Source: JANQPA01 sp964628385 (GTDB lineage Bacteria > Bacteroidota > Bacteroidia > Chitinophagales > Saprospiraceae). Taken from it: DNA of 24,929 nucleotides. Made by a program: the position numbers and the translations under genes. This document shows, one piece after another, positions 13,357-21,700 of this stretch. Location of the stretch: contig CAZVOD010000074.1 of assembly GCA_964628385.1 (NCBI GenBank), positions 1-24,929 of the forward strand. Direction: 5' to 3'. Numbering within the stretch: position 1 is the stretch's first letter; every line of letters begins with the position of its first letter. Below the pieces are notes generated by a model. It was not told the origin of the DNA. It saw only the letters and a list, made by a program, of their open reading frames with translations, and ran no database searches.

Positions 13357-14187
13357 ATGTCTAGTAGTCCTGTTAAGCGCAATGCTCTAAAAGAAAAAAT
13401 CCATGAGGTCATTTTCGAGGCTGATACGCCCGCCGGTAAAACTTTCGATGTTATACTACTCATCATTATTTTGGGCAGTATATTTACTGTTTTACTGGAA
13501 AGTGTAGATTCTCTGGCTCAACAGTATAAAAAGGAATTTTTAATACTCGAATGGTCCTTTACTATTGTTTTTACGATAGAATATCTACTAAGGTTATACT
13601 GTGTTTACAAACCTTTGAAGTATGCAAGAAGCTTTTACGGGATAATTGACCTTTTGGCCATCATACCAACCTATTTAACACTTTTTTTTACCAACACTCA
13701 TTATTTTGCGGTTATAAGGGGCCTTCGTTTGCTAAGGGTATTCAGAATATTTAAGCTTGTGCATTTTATGAGTGAAGGCCAGGTGCTCATAACCGCCATG
13801 AAAGCCAGCCGAACCAGAATAACAGTCTTTCTTATTTTTGTTCTAATCATGATAACTATAATAGGTGCATTGATGTACCTCGTGGAAGGCGGTACCAACG
13901 AGCGGTTTTCGAGTATTCCTCGCTCCATGTATTGGGCAGTCGTTACTCTGACTACCGTTGGCTACGGCGACATTACACCGATTACTAGCATAGGCCAGTT
14001 CCTGTCGGCTGCCGTAATGATACTGGGGTACGCAGTCCTGGCAGTTCCCACCGGTATTGTATCGGCTGAGCTAGTCAACTACAAAGGAGAGAATACCAAT
14101 ACCGAAAGCTGTCAGTTTTGTGGCCTGGAAGGGCACGATGATGATGCTACTTATTGTAAGTATTGTGGAGAAAAATTAAATCCCTAG
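13357..14187 (+). CDS. Voltage-gated-type K+ channel with C-terminal zinc ribbon
   Basis: 276 aa. Six hydrophobic segments can be placed: S1 about 30-48, S2 about 63-81, S3 about 93-111, S4 about 119-135 with regularly spaced arginines (IRGLRLLRVFRIFK), S5 about 155-176 and S6 about 213-240. The pore loop contains TLTTVGYGD, with TVGYGD (200-205) as the K+ selectivity filter. After S6 a short tail has CQFC (Cys252, Cys255) and CKYC (Cys267, Cys270), a zinc-ribbon arrangement. The protein should form a tetrameric inner-membrane potassium channel. It is divergent from the LytTR regulator and convergent with the DoxX gene. The zinc ribbon may mediate assembly or sensing; this is inference. Confidence 0.92.
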   Translation: MSSSPVKRNALKEKIHEVIFEADTPAGKTFDVILLIIILGSIFTVLLESVDSLAQQYKKEFLILEWSFTIVFTIEYLLRLYCVYKPLKYARSFYGIIDLLAIIPTYLTLFFTNTHYFAVIRGLRLLRVFRIFKLVHFMSEGQVLITAMKASRTRITVFLIFVLIMITIIGALMYLVEGGTNERFSSIPRSMYWAVVTLTTVGYGDITPITSIGQFLSAAVMILGYAVLAVPTGIVSAELVNYKGENTNTESCQFCGLEGHDDDATYCKYCGEKLNP

Positions 14188-14201
14188 GAATCAGACTGGT
14201 A

Positions 14202-14627
14202 CTAGTTTTTGGGAATCTTTACGGTTGAAAAAAGCCGCTTTATGCTATAGCTACCAGCACCGTAAGCCCAAATCATTAACAGGCCCCCGACGATAGCCTG
14301 CGCCCTCAAAAAGCCTATCATATTGTCCCTTCTCAATGCCATAGCCGCATCGGTATCCCAAAAGTTGTACGTAACAAACATCGCCGGAATCCAATACAAC
14401 AGCAGTAAAAACACCCCCAGACGAACTCTGTACCCAAGGATAAGCAGCGTGCTGGCGAAAATAAGCAGAAAGATAATAGCGTAGGCCCATATATCGCGTT
14501 GCCAAGAAATACCGTATTCCAGCATTACCTGCTTGGTCTGATCAAAATAAATGATTCCATTGTAAGCTTCAAACAAAAACATGGAAGCTAAAAAGATTCT
14601 CCCGATCAATTCCAGTACATCTTTCAT
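14202..14627 (-). CDS. DoxX-family membrane protein
   Basis: 141 aa with four hydrophobic helices (about 5-25, 46-64, 68-85 and 108-125). The pattern GRIFLASMFLFEAYNGIIYF followed by a Gly/Arg turn (LGYRVRLG) fits the DoxX/SURF4-like family. No catalytic residues are known for this family; members have been linked to redox or sulfur metabolism, but nothing here is diagnostic. It is a probable single-gene unit: it converges with the K+ channel gene (14 nt between stops) and lies 65 nt beyond the FAD dehydrogenase stop on the same strand, so read-through from that operon is possible. Confidence 0.8.
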   Translation of the reverse strand: MKDVLELIGRIFLASMFLFEAYNGIIYFDQTKQVMLEYGISWQRDIWAYAIIFLLIFASTLLILGYRVRLGVFLLLLYWIPAMFVTYNFWDTDAAMALRRDNMIGFLRAQAIVGGLLMIWAYGAGSYSIKRLFSTVKIPKN

Positions 14628-14692
14628 AAAACTTATAAATTCAAAAGACGGCTATTGCTTTTCTTCGTTGCTGGGCTCTAAGCGGCCAGGCA

Positions 14693-16261
14693 TCACTTTT
14701 TTCTATGTAAGTATTGAGCTACTGCCCTGGCTACATTCTGACCGTCCATAGTTGCAGAAATGATTCCTCCGGCAAATCCGGCCCCCTCACCACAAGGAAA
14801 CAACCCCGCCACCTCTTGGTGCATGTAGGTAGCTCTATCTCGTGGAATTTTCACGGGCGAGCTCGTACGACTCTCCGTGCCAATAACGACAGCATCATTG
14901 GTGTAGTAGCCTTTCATTTTTTTTCCAAAATCAATAATTCCCTGCCTGAGACGCTTATAAATAAACCCGGGTAGTAACTCGTGAAGGGGAGCAGAAATAT
15001 GCCCCGGTATGTAGGAAGTTTTAGGGATCTCTTCTGATAAATGTCCTTTCACAAAGTCGACGAGCCGCTGGGCCGGCGCTTTTTGACTACCATCACCAAA
15101 ATTGAACATCTTTCGCTCGACGGATCGTTGAAATTCTAAACCGGCAAAGATACCATGCTCCTGGTAAGGGCGAAGGTCTTCCGGCTCTATAGCTACTACT
15201 GTACCGGAATTAGCAAAAGCTGAATCGCGCTTGGACATGGACATACCATTGACAACGATCTCTCCCGGGCTTGTGGCGGCTGGTACCACCAGGCCTCCCG
15301 GGCACATACAAAAAGAAAAAACACCCCTACCCTTCACCTGTGTAGTCAGCTTGTAGCTGGCTGCTGGCAATTCTTTTGCCCGATCGGGTTGGTTGTATTG
15401 TACCTGATCAATAAGCCGTTGCGGGTGCTCAATTCTGACGCCCAGAGCAAATGGTTTGGCTTCCATTAGAATATCCTTTCTGTAGAGCATCTCATAGATA
15501 TCACGGGCAGAATGCCCTGTAGCCAGGACGACTGCATCAGCAAAATGCTCATCCGCCTCGTTGACACATACGCCCTGAATCTCTTGCCTATCGTTAAGGA
15601 TCAGATCTGTTATCTGGCTTTTGAAATGAATTTCCCCTCCGTAGTGCAGAATTGTTTCTCTGATGTTGGCAACGATTTTGGGTAGTTTATTAGACCCAAT
15701 ATGAGGATGCGCATCAATCAGTATATCTGGAGTAGCACCGTGTTCTACCAATAATTTCAGGGATCTTTCAATATTTCCTCTTTTATGAGAACGCGTGTAC
15801 AACTTTCCATCAGAATAAGTGCCGGCGCCTCCCTCACCAAAGCAGTAGTTAGAATGTGGATTGACCTCTCCAAACTGTTGGATAGCCCTTAGGTCCCTGC
15901 GACGCGCTCTTACATCTTTTCCACGGTCAAAAAGTACAGGTTTTAAGCCATTTTCAATAAGCTCCATAGCAGCGAAATAGCCTGCCGGGCCAGCTCCAAC
16001 AATGATCACTCTTTTGCTGGCATTTACTTCCTTAAATCGCTTCAGCAGAGCTGGCTCAGCGGAAAAAGGCTCACTGATATATGCCTCTACCCGCAAGCGA
16101 AATACCGGCCGGTACCCTCTGGCATCAATGGAGCGCCTCAGCAATTGAATATGATCAATCTGCTGAGCATCCACCCGGAGTTTTTGACTTACTTTTTGCC
16201 TGATTATTGCCTCGTCCAGGATTTCTTCCGGCAACAATTTCAATTCCAACGCTTTAATCAT
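14693..16261 (-). CDS. Uncharacterised FAD-dependent dehydrogenase (COG2509 type)
   Basis: 522 aa from the ATG at 16261; this ATG overlaps the TGA of the preceding gene as TGATG, so translational coupling is likely, and it is preferred to the GTG at 16264. An N-terminal domain of about 80 residues precedes the FAD motif RVIIVGAGPAGYFAAMELIENG (about 84-105). Further family features are the FGEGGAGTYSDGKLYTR segment, VVLATGHSARDIYEML, and the C-terminal FPCGEGAGFAGGIISATMDG. This arrangement matches the COG2509 group of predicted NAD(P)/FAD dehydrogenases, whose substrate is not established. Last gene of the kdsA transcription unit; the functional link to KDO synthesis is not evident. Confidence 0.88.
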   Translation of the reverse strand: MIKALELKLLPEEILDEAIIRQKVSQKLRVDAQQIDHIQLLRRSIDARGYRPVFRLRVEAYISEPFSAEPALLKRFKEVNASKRVIIVGAGPAGYFAAMELIENGLKPVLFDRGKDVRARRRDLRAIQQFGEVNPHSNYCFGEGGAGTYSDGKLYTRSHKRGNIERSLKLLVEHGATPDILIDAHPHIGSNKLPKIVANIRETILHYGGEIHFKSQITDLILNDRQEIQGVCVNEADEHFADAVVLATGHSARDIYEMLYRKDILMEAKPFALGVRIEHPQRLIDQVQYNQPDRAKELPAASYKLTTQVKGRGVFSFCMCPGGLVVPAATSPGEIVVNGMSMSKRDSAFANSGTVVAIEPEDLRPYQEHGIFAGLEFQRSVERKMFNFGDGSQKAPAQRLVDFVKGHLSEEIPKTSYIPGHISAPLHELLPGFIYKRLRQGIIDFGKKMKGYYTNDAVVIGTESRTSSPVKIPRDRATYMHQEVAGLFPCGEGAGFAGGIISATMDGQNVARAVAQYLHRKK

Positions 16262-16692
16262 CACTTTTTTGATTTCTTCCAGGTGACCTCCCCTTCCTGG
16301 ACTAAATACTCTGGAATAAAAATCCGTAGTTGAATATCTTCGGTACTCGTTTGTTCCTGAGTCTTAATTTCTTGTCGCTTATCCAGTTGATTAATCAACC
16401 GTACCTGACCAGGGATACGCTCCAACTTGTAATTGTATCTCTTTTGTTCAGTCAGGAAATTCAAAACCGCTAGCGAAGCCTGATTCAGAGAAACAACTGT
16501 TTCTACCATAATATTCTGGCTAGGCCAGGCTACTACCTCCCAATTGTAAGTATTTGAACGATCCCACAATCCAATGAGTAAGGTTTCGGTAGTGTCCAGT
16601 TTGAAAACCTGATGAAGTGTCTTTTTGATTTGCGCCTCCGCTGATAATTGCAAACAAAAGACAATACTTATAAGTATTAACCACTTTTTCAT
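16261..16692 (-). CDS. Small secreted protein of unknown function
   Basis: 143 aa from the ATG at 16692. The frame is open further upstream but that part overlaps kdsA, and only this start gives a proper N-terminus: MKKWLILISIVFCLQLSAEA, a Sec signal peptide likely cleaved near AEA-Q. The mature part of about 120 residues is rich in short beta-strand-like stretches (VETVVSLNQASLAVLNFL, IQLRIFIPEYL) and resembles the DUF4097-like proteins loosely, but I cannot name a family. It starts 20 nt after the kdsA stop and its TGA overlaps the ATG of the FAD dehydrogenase. Periplasmic location expected. Confidence 0.75.
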   Translation of the reverse strand: MKKWLILISIVFCLQLSAEAQIKKTLHQVFKLDTTETLLIGLWDRSNTYNWEVVAWPSQNIMVETVVSLNQASLAVLNFLTEQKRYNYKLERIPGQVRLINQLDKRQEIKTQEQTSTEDIQLRIFIPEYLVQEGEVTWKKSKK

Positions 16693-16711
16693 AAAACATC
16701 TTTTTTTATAC

Positions 16712-17542
16712 TTACGATTCTTGTACTGTTGCCGAAATGGCATTTCTAATTGCCAGCAGCCGCCTGAGCATAGGTTCCAGCCTTTCAAGAGGTAGCATGT
16801 TGGCAGCATCAGATTTGGCCTCGGAAGGCCGAGGATGCGTTTCCATAAATAGTCCATCTACGCCAACCGCTACTCCGGCACTGGCAATAGTCTGGATCAA
16901 TGCTGGCCGTCCACCTGTAATACCAGCGGCCTGATTAGGCTGCTGCAGGGAGTGCGTACAATCCAATACTACTGGTTGGCCGAAGGCCTGCATGACCGGA
17001 ATGCCTCTAAAATCAACAACCAGATCCTGATACCCAAAAGTCACCCCTCGTTCCGTCAACATTACCTTTTCATTGCCCGCATCTGTTACTTTGTTTCGAG
17101 CAAACTTCATAGCTTCCGGACTCATAAACTGCCCTTTCTTTATATTTACTACTTTCCCGGTTTGGGCAGCCGCAACAATAAGACTGGTTTGTCGGCATAA
17201 AAAGGCGGGAATCTGCAAAATATCAACGGCCTCGGCCGCCATAGCCGCTTCTTCATCCGCATGAATATCCGTAGTAGTGGGGACATCAAAAGCCTTACCG
17301 ACTTCTTCCAGAATTCGTAGCGCCTTTTCGTCTCCAATACCTGTAAAAGAGTCTATCCTTGATCGGTTCGCCTTGCGATAAGAGCCCTTGAAGATGTATG
17401 GAATCTCCAGGCGCTGGCAAATATTATTAACACGCTCGGCAATTTCGAAGGCTACATCCCGGCTTTCGATAGCACAGGGACCAGCGATGAGAAAAAAATT
17501 ATCACTATTTTTATGCTTCAGTTTAGGAATATCGTACACCAT
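16712..17542 (-). CDS. kdsA: 3-deoxy-8-phosphooctulonate (KDO-8-P) synthase
   Basis: 276 aa, the normal KdsA length. It condenses phosphoenolpyruvate with arabinose-5-phosphate to KDO-8-P, the first committed step of KDO for the lipopolysaccharide core; cytosolic. Seen: FFLIAGPCAIES (17-27 region) with Cys23, KGSYRKANRSRIDSF, TTTDIH, IQIPAFLCRQTSL, VNIKKGQFMSP, LTERGVTFGY, DCTHSLQQP, VDGLFMETHPRPSEAKSDAAN. The Cys in AGPCAIES, with the later His, Glu and Asp, marks the metal-dependent class of KdsA (the metal-independent class has Asn at that place). First gene of a three-gene minus-strand unit and divergent from the metallophosphoesterase with 58 nt between starts. Confidence 0.96.
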   Translation of the reverse strand: MVYDIPKLKHKNSDNFFLIAGPCAIESRDVAFEIAERVNNICQRLEIPYIFKGSYRKANRSRIDSFTGIGDEKALRILEEVGKAFDVPTTTDIHADEEAAMAAEAVDILQIPAFLCRQTSLIVAAAQTGKVVNIKKGQFMSPEAMKFARNKVTDAGNEKVMLTERGVTFGYQDLVVDFRGIPVMQAFGQPVVLDCTHSLQQPNQAAGITGGRPALIQTIASAGVAVGVDGLFMETHPRPSEAKSDAANMLPLERLEPMLRRLLAIRNAISATVQES

Positions 17543-17600
17543 TTTGTTGTTTGATTGTTCTGCGTAAGAAATTTAATTTAAAGTATCTGAATCATTTTGA

Positions 17601-18827
17601 ATGTCTTTCCTTCTATTTCTTATCATATTGGTAGCCGCTGATTGGTATATTTTCTGGTCAGTAGGCTCGATGTACAAAGATACACAGGGAAATTGGAAAT
17701 TGTGGTTATCCATTATTTATTGGTCTATTACCATCGGGGGCCTATGCTTTTTGTTGTACAATTCTGCTACTAATGGCCGAAGCATACACAATTCCCCACT
17801 AGTCTTTGTCAGAAGCTTTTTTTATGTCGTTTACCTGTGTAAAACTCTTTTGCTGCTTCTCTTATTGATTGACGATTTCAGAAGATTAATTGTTGAGTTA
17901 ATCAGGCGACTTTTCAAATCAGAGCTTTTTCCGGCACCTGCCCGTAAGGGCTTACTTTCAAAGATCGGTTTATTTAGCAGTTTAGCGGCCTTTATGCTTT
18001 TCATGTATGGCCAACTGATGAATCCTTACCGTTATAAATTGTATCGTAAAAAAATTAAAATCAATAATTTACCTGATGCTTTGAAGGGATTGAAAATCCT
18101 TCAGATATCGGATATTCACGCCGGTAGCTTTTTCTTCGATGCTCCTTTGCGCCGAGCTGTGGAAATGATCAATCGGGAGAACCCTGATTTCGTTTTTTTT
18201 ACTGGTGATCTTGTCAATGCAACTACAGCCGAAGTATTACCTTTTATTGATGCTTTAAGTAACATAAAAGCCCAGTATGGAATTTTTTCAGTATTGGGCA
18301 ATCACGACTACGGAGATTACCACCGCGATTGGAATAGTGAAGCAGATAAAGCAGCTAATCTGCGAGCGATGGAAGAAGCTCACCAGAAGATGGGGTGGAA
18401 GTTGTTACGCAATCAAAACCAGCACTTGAATATCAACGGTACGCCGCTGGTGATCATTGGAGTAGATAATAAATCGGCATACGATCGTTTTCCCAATTAT
18501 GGTGACCTTCAGGTAGCAACACAAGGCTTGGACCCCAAAGACTTCAAGCTATTACTATCTCACGATCCTTCCCATTGGGATTTGGAAGTTAATAAAGCCT
18601 TTAAGGATATCGCTGTTACCTTTTCGGGGCATACCCATGGTTGTCAGTTTGGAATAGAAATTCCGGGATTTATCAAATGGAGTCCTATAGAAATTATGTA
18701 CCAACAATGGGGTGGGTTGTATGAAAAATCAGGGCAGTACCTTTATGTGAATCGTGGGCTTGGTTATGTTGGCTATGCCGGAAGAGTAGGCATACTACCG
18801 GAAGTATCTGTTATTACCCTTGCCTAA
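17601..18827 (+). CDS. Membrane-anchored calcineurin-like metallophosphoesterase
   Basis: 408 aa. Four hydrophobic segments lie in the first 140 residues (about 1-20, 36-54, 67-92 and 121-139), followed by the phosphoesterase domain: ISDIHAGS (Asp171, His173), FFTGDLVN (Gly202-Asp203), VLGNHDYGD (Asn234, His235), LLSHDP (His321) and SGHTHGCQFG (His344, His346). All dimetal-site motifs are present, so it should be active. It resembles the YkuE/YaeI-like group of membrane metallophosphoesterases, some of which act on lipid headgroups (the UDP-diacylglucosamine hydrolase LpxG is an example), but the substrate cannot be read here. Divergent from kdsA. Confidence 0.9.
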   Translation: MSFLLFLIILVAADWYIFWSVGSMYKDTQGNWKLWLSIIYWSITIGGLCFLLYNSATNGRSIHNSPLVFVRSFFYVVYLCKTLLLLLLLIDDFRRLIVELIRRLFKSELFPAPARKGLLSKIGLFSSLAAFMLFMYGQLMNPYRYKLYRKKIKINNLPDALKGLKILQISDIHAGSFFFDAPLRRAVEMINRENPDFVFFTGDLVNATTAEVLPFIDALSNIKAQYGIFSVLGNHDYGDYHRDWNSEADKAANLRAMEEAHQKMGWKLLRNQNQHLNINGTPLVIIGVDNKSAYDRFPNYGDLQVATQGLDPKDFKLLLSHDPSHWDLEVNKAFKDIAVTFSGHTHGCQFGIEIPGFIKWSPIEIMYQQWGGLYEKSGQYLYVNRGLGYVGYAGRVGILPEVSVITLA

Positions 18828-19008
18828 GGCCCTTCGGCATCAAGTGAACCACAACCTTTGATTCGAGAAGAAAATTAAGCTGCTACACATAATATTCACA
18901 GATAATAGAAGTTTAGCTTGAGCGTAGTTTGACACATAAATATAGATTTTAGTCTATTTTTCTCTTATGTTTACAGAGATTTTCCCAAAACACTTGATAC
19001 ATACAGAT

Positions 19009-19125
19009 ATGAACTCAGATTTCCTTTTAATGTCCATATTGTTTATTGGAGTTATTTTACTCAACAAAGAAACCATCCGTTCAGAATTTTATCCTTCAAA
19101 AGAAGAAAAAGTGGAAAAAGAATAA
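19009..19125 (+). CDS. Small membrane peptide (38 aa), hypothetical
   Basis: ATG at 19009, TAA at 19123-19125. The product starts MNSDFLLMSILFIGVILLNK, with one hydrophobic span at about 4-18, and ends in a charged tail (SKEEKVEKE). A strong terminator hairpin begins 11 nt after the stop, which supports a real transcription unit. No homologous family recognised. The upstream 180 nt contain no convincing promoter; an ATAGA/TCTAT inverted repeat followed by T residues at 18942-18961 may be a weak terminator of the phosphoesterase gene. Confidence 0.45.
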   Translation: MNSDFLLMSILFIGVILLNKETIRSEFYPSKEEKVEKE

Positions 19126-19136
19126 AAAGAAGATTA

Positions 19137-19174
19137 AAAAGTGGATTTTCTTCTATGGAAGAAAATCCACTTTT
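19137..19174. terminator. Strong bidirectional terminator
   Basis: A perfect 17-bp stem (left arm 19137-19153, right arm 19158-19174) with the loop TATG. The arms start with AAAA and end with TTTT, so the hairpin is followed by T residues on either strand. It separates the 38-aa ORF (+) from the end of the fasciclin gene (-). Confidence 0.85.
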
Positions 19175-19212
19175 AAAATTCGTTTGGTGATTTCTTATGT
19201 AATACGAATATC

Positions 19213-19728
19213 TTATTTGTCAGATGGCATGATTACTGTATCAAGAACGTGGATTATCCCGTTTGTACCTTTCAAATCTGCTGCTATTACCTTTGCTTCA
19301 TTACCTTTTTCGTCTCTGATATAGACATCTTTACCTTTTGTAAAAGCAACGATCTTATCGCCGTTTAACATTTCTAGTTCAGCTTCACCGTCACCTTTTT
19401 TGATAGCTTTTGCTACGTCTTTAGCCCTAAACTTGCCAGATACAACGTGATAAGTCAAAATATCAGTCAGTGTAGACTTTGCCTCAGGCTTTAGAAGAGC
19501 AGCTACTGTACCATCAGGTAATTTTTCAAAAGCGGCGTTTGTTGGGGCGAAAATAGTAAACGGTCCATCTCCCTGCAATGTACCTGCCAAACCAGCTGCT
19601 TTTACGGCAGCAACTAAAGTAGTATGATCTTCGGAACCCATTGCGATTTCTACTACATTTTTCTTCTGAGCGAAAACTGCTGTCAGGGTAAATACGCTTA
19701 ATACGGTCATTAAAATTACTTGTCTCAT
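19213..19728 (-). CDS. Secreted fasciclin (FAS1) domain protein
   Basis: 171 aa. Signal peptide MRQVILMTVLSVFTLTAVFA with probable cleavage before QKKN. One FAS1 domain covers about 34-168: HTTLVAAVKAAGL at the start, the H1-like GPFTIFAPTNAAFEKLP (about 55-71), TDILTYHVVSGKF and the C-terminal TNGIIHVLDTVIMP. The domain is complete. Small FAS1 proteins are extracellular or periplasmic and linked to adhesion or surface interaction. It is divergent from the ECF sigma gene (180 nt between starts); in mycobacteria the fasciclin proteins MPT70/MPT83 are controlled by SigK/RskA, so regulation by the neighbouring sigma pair is a reasonable inference. Confidence 0.93.
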   Translation of the reverse strand: MRQVILMTVLSVFTLTAVFAQKKNVVEIAMGSEDHTTLVAAVKAAGLAGTLQGDGPFTIFAPTNAAFEKLPDGTVAALLKPEAKSTLTDILTYHVVSGKFRAKDVAKAIKKGDGEAELEMLNGDKIVAFTKGKDVYIRDEKGNEAKVIAADLKGTNGIIHVLDTVIMPSDK

Positions 19729-19908
19729 CTTTTTTTGATTTTATTTTTTAAAGTACAATATATACGAAGGAGGATCATTTTTGGATCAGCATTTTCAAAA
19801 AAAATCTACTTAAACCTTTCGGACCACTCTTTGTTACTTGAGTGATTTTGAATACCCAACTCATTTTGGAGAAAAAAATGGGGTCCAATCCATTACACAA
19901 AAGCTGTT

Positions 19909-20478
19909 ATGATATTAAATCAAAACGACATTGTAGAGCTATTCCGGCGGCAGGATAAGGAAGCTATCTCTGTTCTCTATGACCACTACGCGGCAGCATT
20001 GTATGGTATTATCCTGAAGATTGTACATCGAGAAGAGATTGCTCAGGATGTTTTGCAGGAAAGTTTTGTGAAAATTTGGAAAAATGGCGTGCATTACGAT
20101 GCCTCTAAAGGTTCTCTTTTCACCTGGATGCTCAACATTGCCCGGAATGCAGCTATTGACAAAACGCGCTCTAGTTATTACAGGAACACCTGCAAACACG
20201 TCGAAGTAGGCCACGAGGTGAGTAACGACCTGAATTGGAGTATGGTTCCCAAACCAGAACACATCGGCCTAAAAAGAGTAATGAATGAGCTGGATGAAAA
20301 ATATAAGATCATCATTGATCTGATTTACTTTAAAGGATACACTCAACAAGAAGTACAGGAACAACTCAATATTCCTTTAGGAACTGTAAAATCAAGATTG
20401 CGCATCGGCCTTAGGGAATTACGAAAGTTTTTTGATATACAAAATATTTCTATTATCATTTTATTTATGCTCCCATGA
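19909..20478 (+). CDS. ECF-type RNA polymerase sigma factor
   Basis: 189 aa. Region 2 (about 20-90) includes LYDHYAAALYGIILKIV, EIAQDVLQESFVKIWKN and SLFTWMLNIARNAAIDKTRS; region 4 (about 123-172) has the helix-turn-helix YTQQEVQEQLNIPLGTVKSRLRIGLREL. No region 1 or 3, as expected of ECF factors. The closest grouping by eye is the SigK-like ECF class. It is followed after 99 nt by an anti-sigma factor of the RskA type on the same strand, and diverges from the fasciclin gene, its likely target. Confidence 0.95.
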   Translation: MILNQNDIVELFRRQDKEAISVLYDHYAAALYGIILKIVHREEIAQDVLQESFVKIWKNGVHYDASKGSLFTWMLNIARNAAIDKTRSSYYRNTCKHVEVGHEVSNDLNWSMVPKPEHIGLKRVMNELDEKYKIIIDLIYFKGYTQQEVQEQLNIPLGTVKSRLRIGLRELRKFFDIQNISIIILFMLP

Positions 20479-20577
20479 CAACTGCTGTGCTGAAAAACTT
20501 GAACAATTGGAGTGTTTTCACCTTTCTAATGTAATCAGTTGACCTCGCAACAGCAATATCTGAAACTATTTTTGACA

Positions 20578-21357
20578 ATGAATAAAGAACAATTTTTAAA
20601 TACTGGCTTGCTTGAACAATACGCTTTGGGGCTGACCAATGAGGACGAGAGCCAAGAGGTAGAAATGTACCTGGACGAATACCCAGAATTGAGGCAAGAT
20701 GTTTACAACATTCGTAAAGCTATCGAGCAGTATGCTCTACAGCAGGCTGTTAATCCGCCTTCTCACGTCAAATCTGAAGTTATTTCGACCATCTCGGAAC
20801 TCGAAAAAGCTAAAAGAGCTAAATTGAGGCAGGAGCAAAGAGGAGGCTCTAATTATTGGCTTAACGCGGCCGCTGTGCTTGCCTCTGCTATTACTGTGGT
20901 TCTGTTCTTTTTGTATACACAACAAAAAGACAGATTTAATGAGCTTTCCACTGCTTATTCCGAGCTGCAGGTTAGCTGTGAGTCAGAAAAAAATGACTTG
21001 CGAGCGAGGGCTGAGCTTTACGAGTTTTTGAAAGACCCTGAAACTCAGAAAATATACCTCAACAGTATTCAAGCTAGTAATAAAGAAGTGCAGGCTGTTG
21101 CTTACTGGAACAAGGCAAGCGGCAAAGCCTACGTCAACCTCAGTAACTTACCGAAACTGGACGAAGAATATCAATACCAAATATGGGCCGATGTGGATCA
21201 CGTCATGATAAATGCCGGTCTTTTAGCTCAAGACGATAAAGGTTTGCAAGAAATAAACTTTCTAGACGATGCAGAAAGCCTAAATATTACTGTCGAGCCG
21301 AAAGGTGGTAGCGAGGAGCCAACCGTTGAAAAATTGATAGTAGCAGGAAGCGTATAA
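20578..21357 (+). CDS. RskA-type anti-sigma factor
   Basis: 259 aa from the ATG at 20578; a TTG-initiated extension to 20539 is less likely because MNKEQFLNTGLLEQYALGL is the usual beginning of this family. The N-terminal anti-sigma domain (about 1-75, LLEQYALGLTNEDESQEVEM) is cytosolic. One transmembrane helix at about 95-113 (LNAAAVLASAITVVLFFLY) is followed by a short coiled coil and a periplasmic RskA C-terminal domain (about 170-259: AVAYWNKASGKAYVNLSNLP, YQIWADV). It should hold the ECF factor inactive at the membrane until proteolysis releases it. No CHCC zinc motif is seen in the N-terminal domain. The gene ends 56 nt before a strong palindromic terminator. Confidence 0.88.
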   Translation: MNKEQFLNTGLLEQYALGLTNEDESQEVEMYLDEYPELRQDVYNIRKAIEQYALQQAVNPPSHVKSEVISTISELEKAKRAKLRQEQRGGSNYWLNAAAVLASAITVVLFFLYTQQKDRFNELSTAYSELQVSCESEKNDLRARAELYEFLKDPETQKIYLNSIQASNKEVQAVAYWNKASGKAYVNLSNLPKLDEEYQYQIWADVDHVMINAGLLAQDDKGLQEINFLDDAESLNITVEPKGGSEEPTVEKLIVAGSV

Positions 21358-21413
21358 AGGCCTGCTTTAACACCATATCATTTAACATTTTTCAGCCTTC
21401 CTTTTGCTTTTGA

Positions 21414-21455
21414 AAAATAATGGTTGACTTTTTTAAAAAAGTCAACCATTATTTT
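21414..21455. terminator. Perfect 42-bp palindrome, terminator of the anti-sigma gene
   Basis: Left half 21414-21434 and right half 21435-21455 are exact reverse complements with no spacer. The GC-containing core is TGGTTGAC/GTCAACCA, flanked by A/T runs. It ends in ATTTTG on the plus strand, 56 nt after the anti-sigma stop. Confidence 0.8.
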
Positions 21456-21700
21456 GTTAAAGAATATATTTTTTGCATTTTTGTATTGCTTCCATGAACA
21501 GGATAAAAAACTATAATCCAAATCTTAATATCCTTTACTACATATCCAAATATTGATTAATTGGCATATCTTTCGAATCAATTCCTTCGATTCTGAGATG
21601 CTAAATTGCTAAGGTCCCGCAGCGAATAGTGATTGACTGCAAAGTTGTTCACTCAACACGCAATAGGAATTTAAATTAATCACAATTAAAAAAATTAAAC

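Noticed and set aside
16693..16857. N-terminal extension of the small secreted protein into kdsA
   Set aside because: The extension overlaps kdsA and hides a clear signal peptide; the internal ATG at 16692 is a far better start.
18828..19008. GCCTAAGG/CCTTCGGC partial hairpin right after the phosphoesterase stop
   Set aside because: One mismatch and essentially no loop, without a T-tract; not a credible terminator.
21495..21557. 20-codon ORF starting MNRIKNYNPN
   Set aside because: Too short, no hydrophobic or other recognisable feature, no supporting context.
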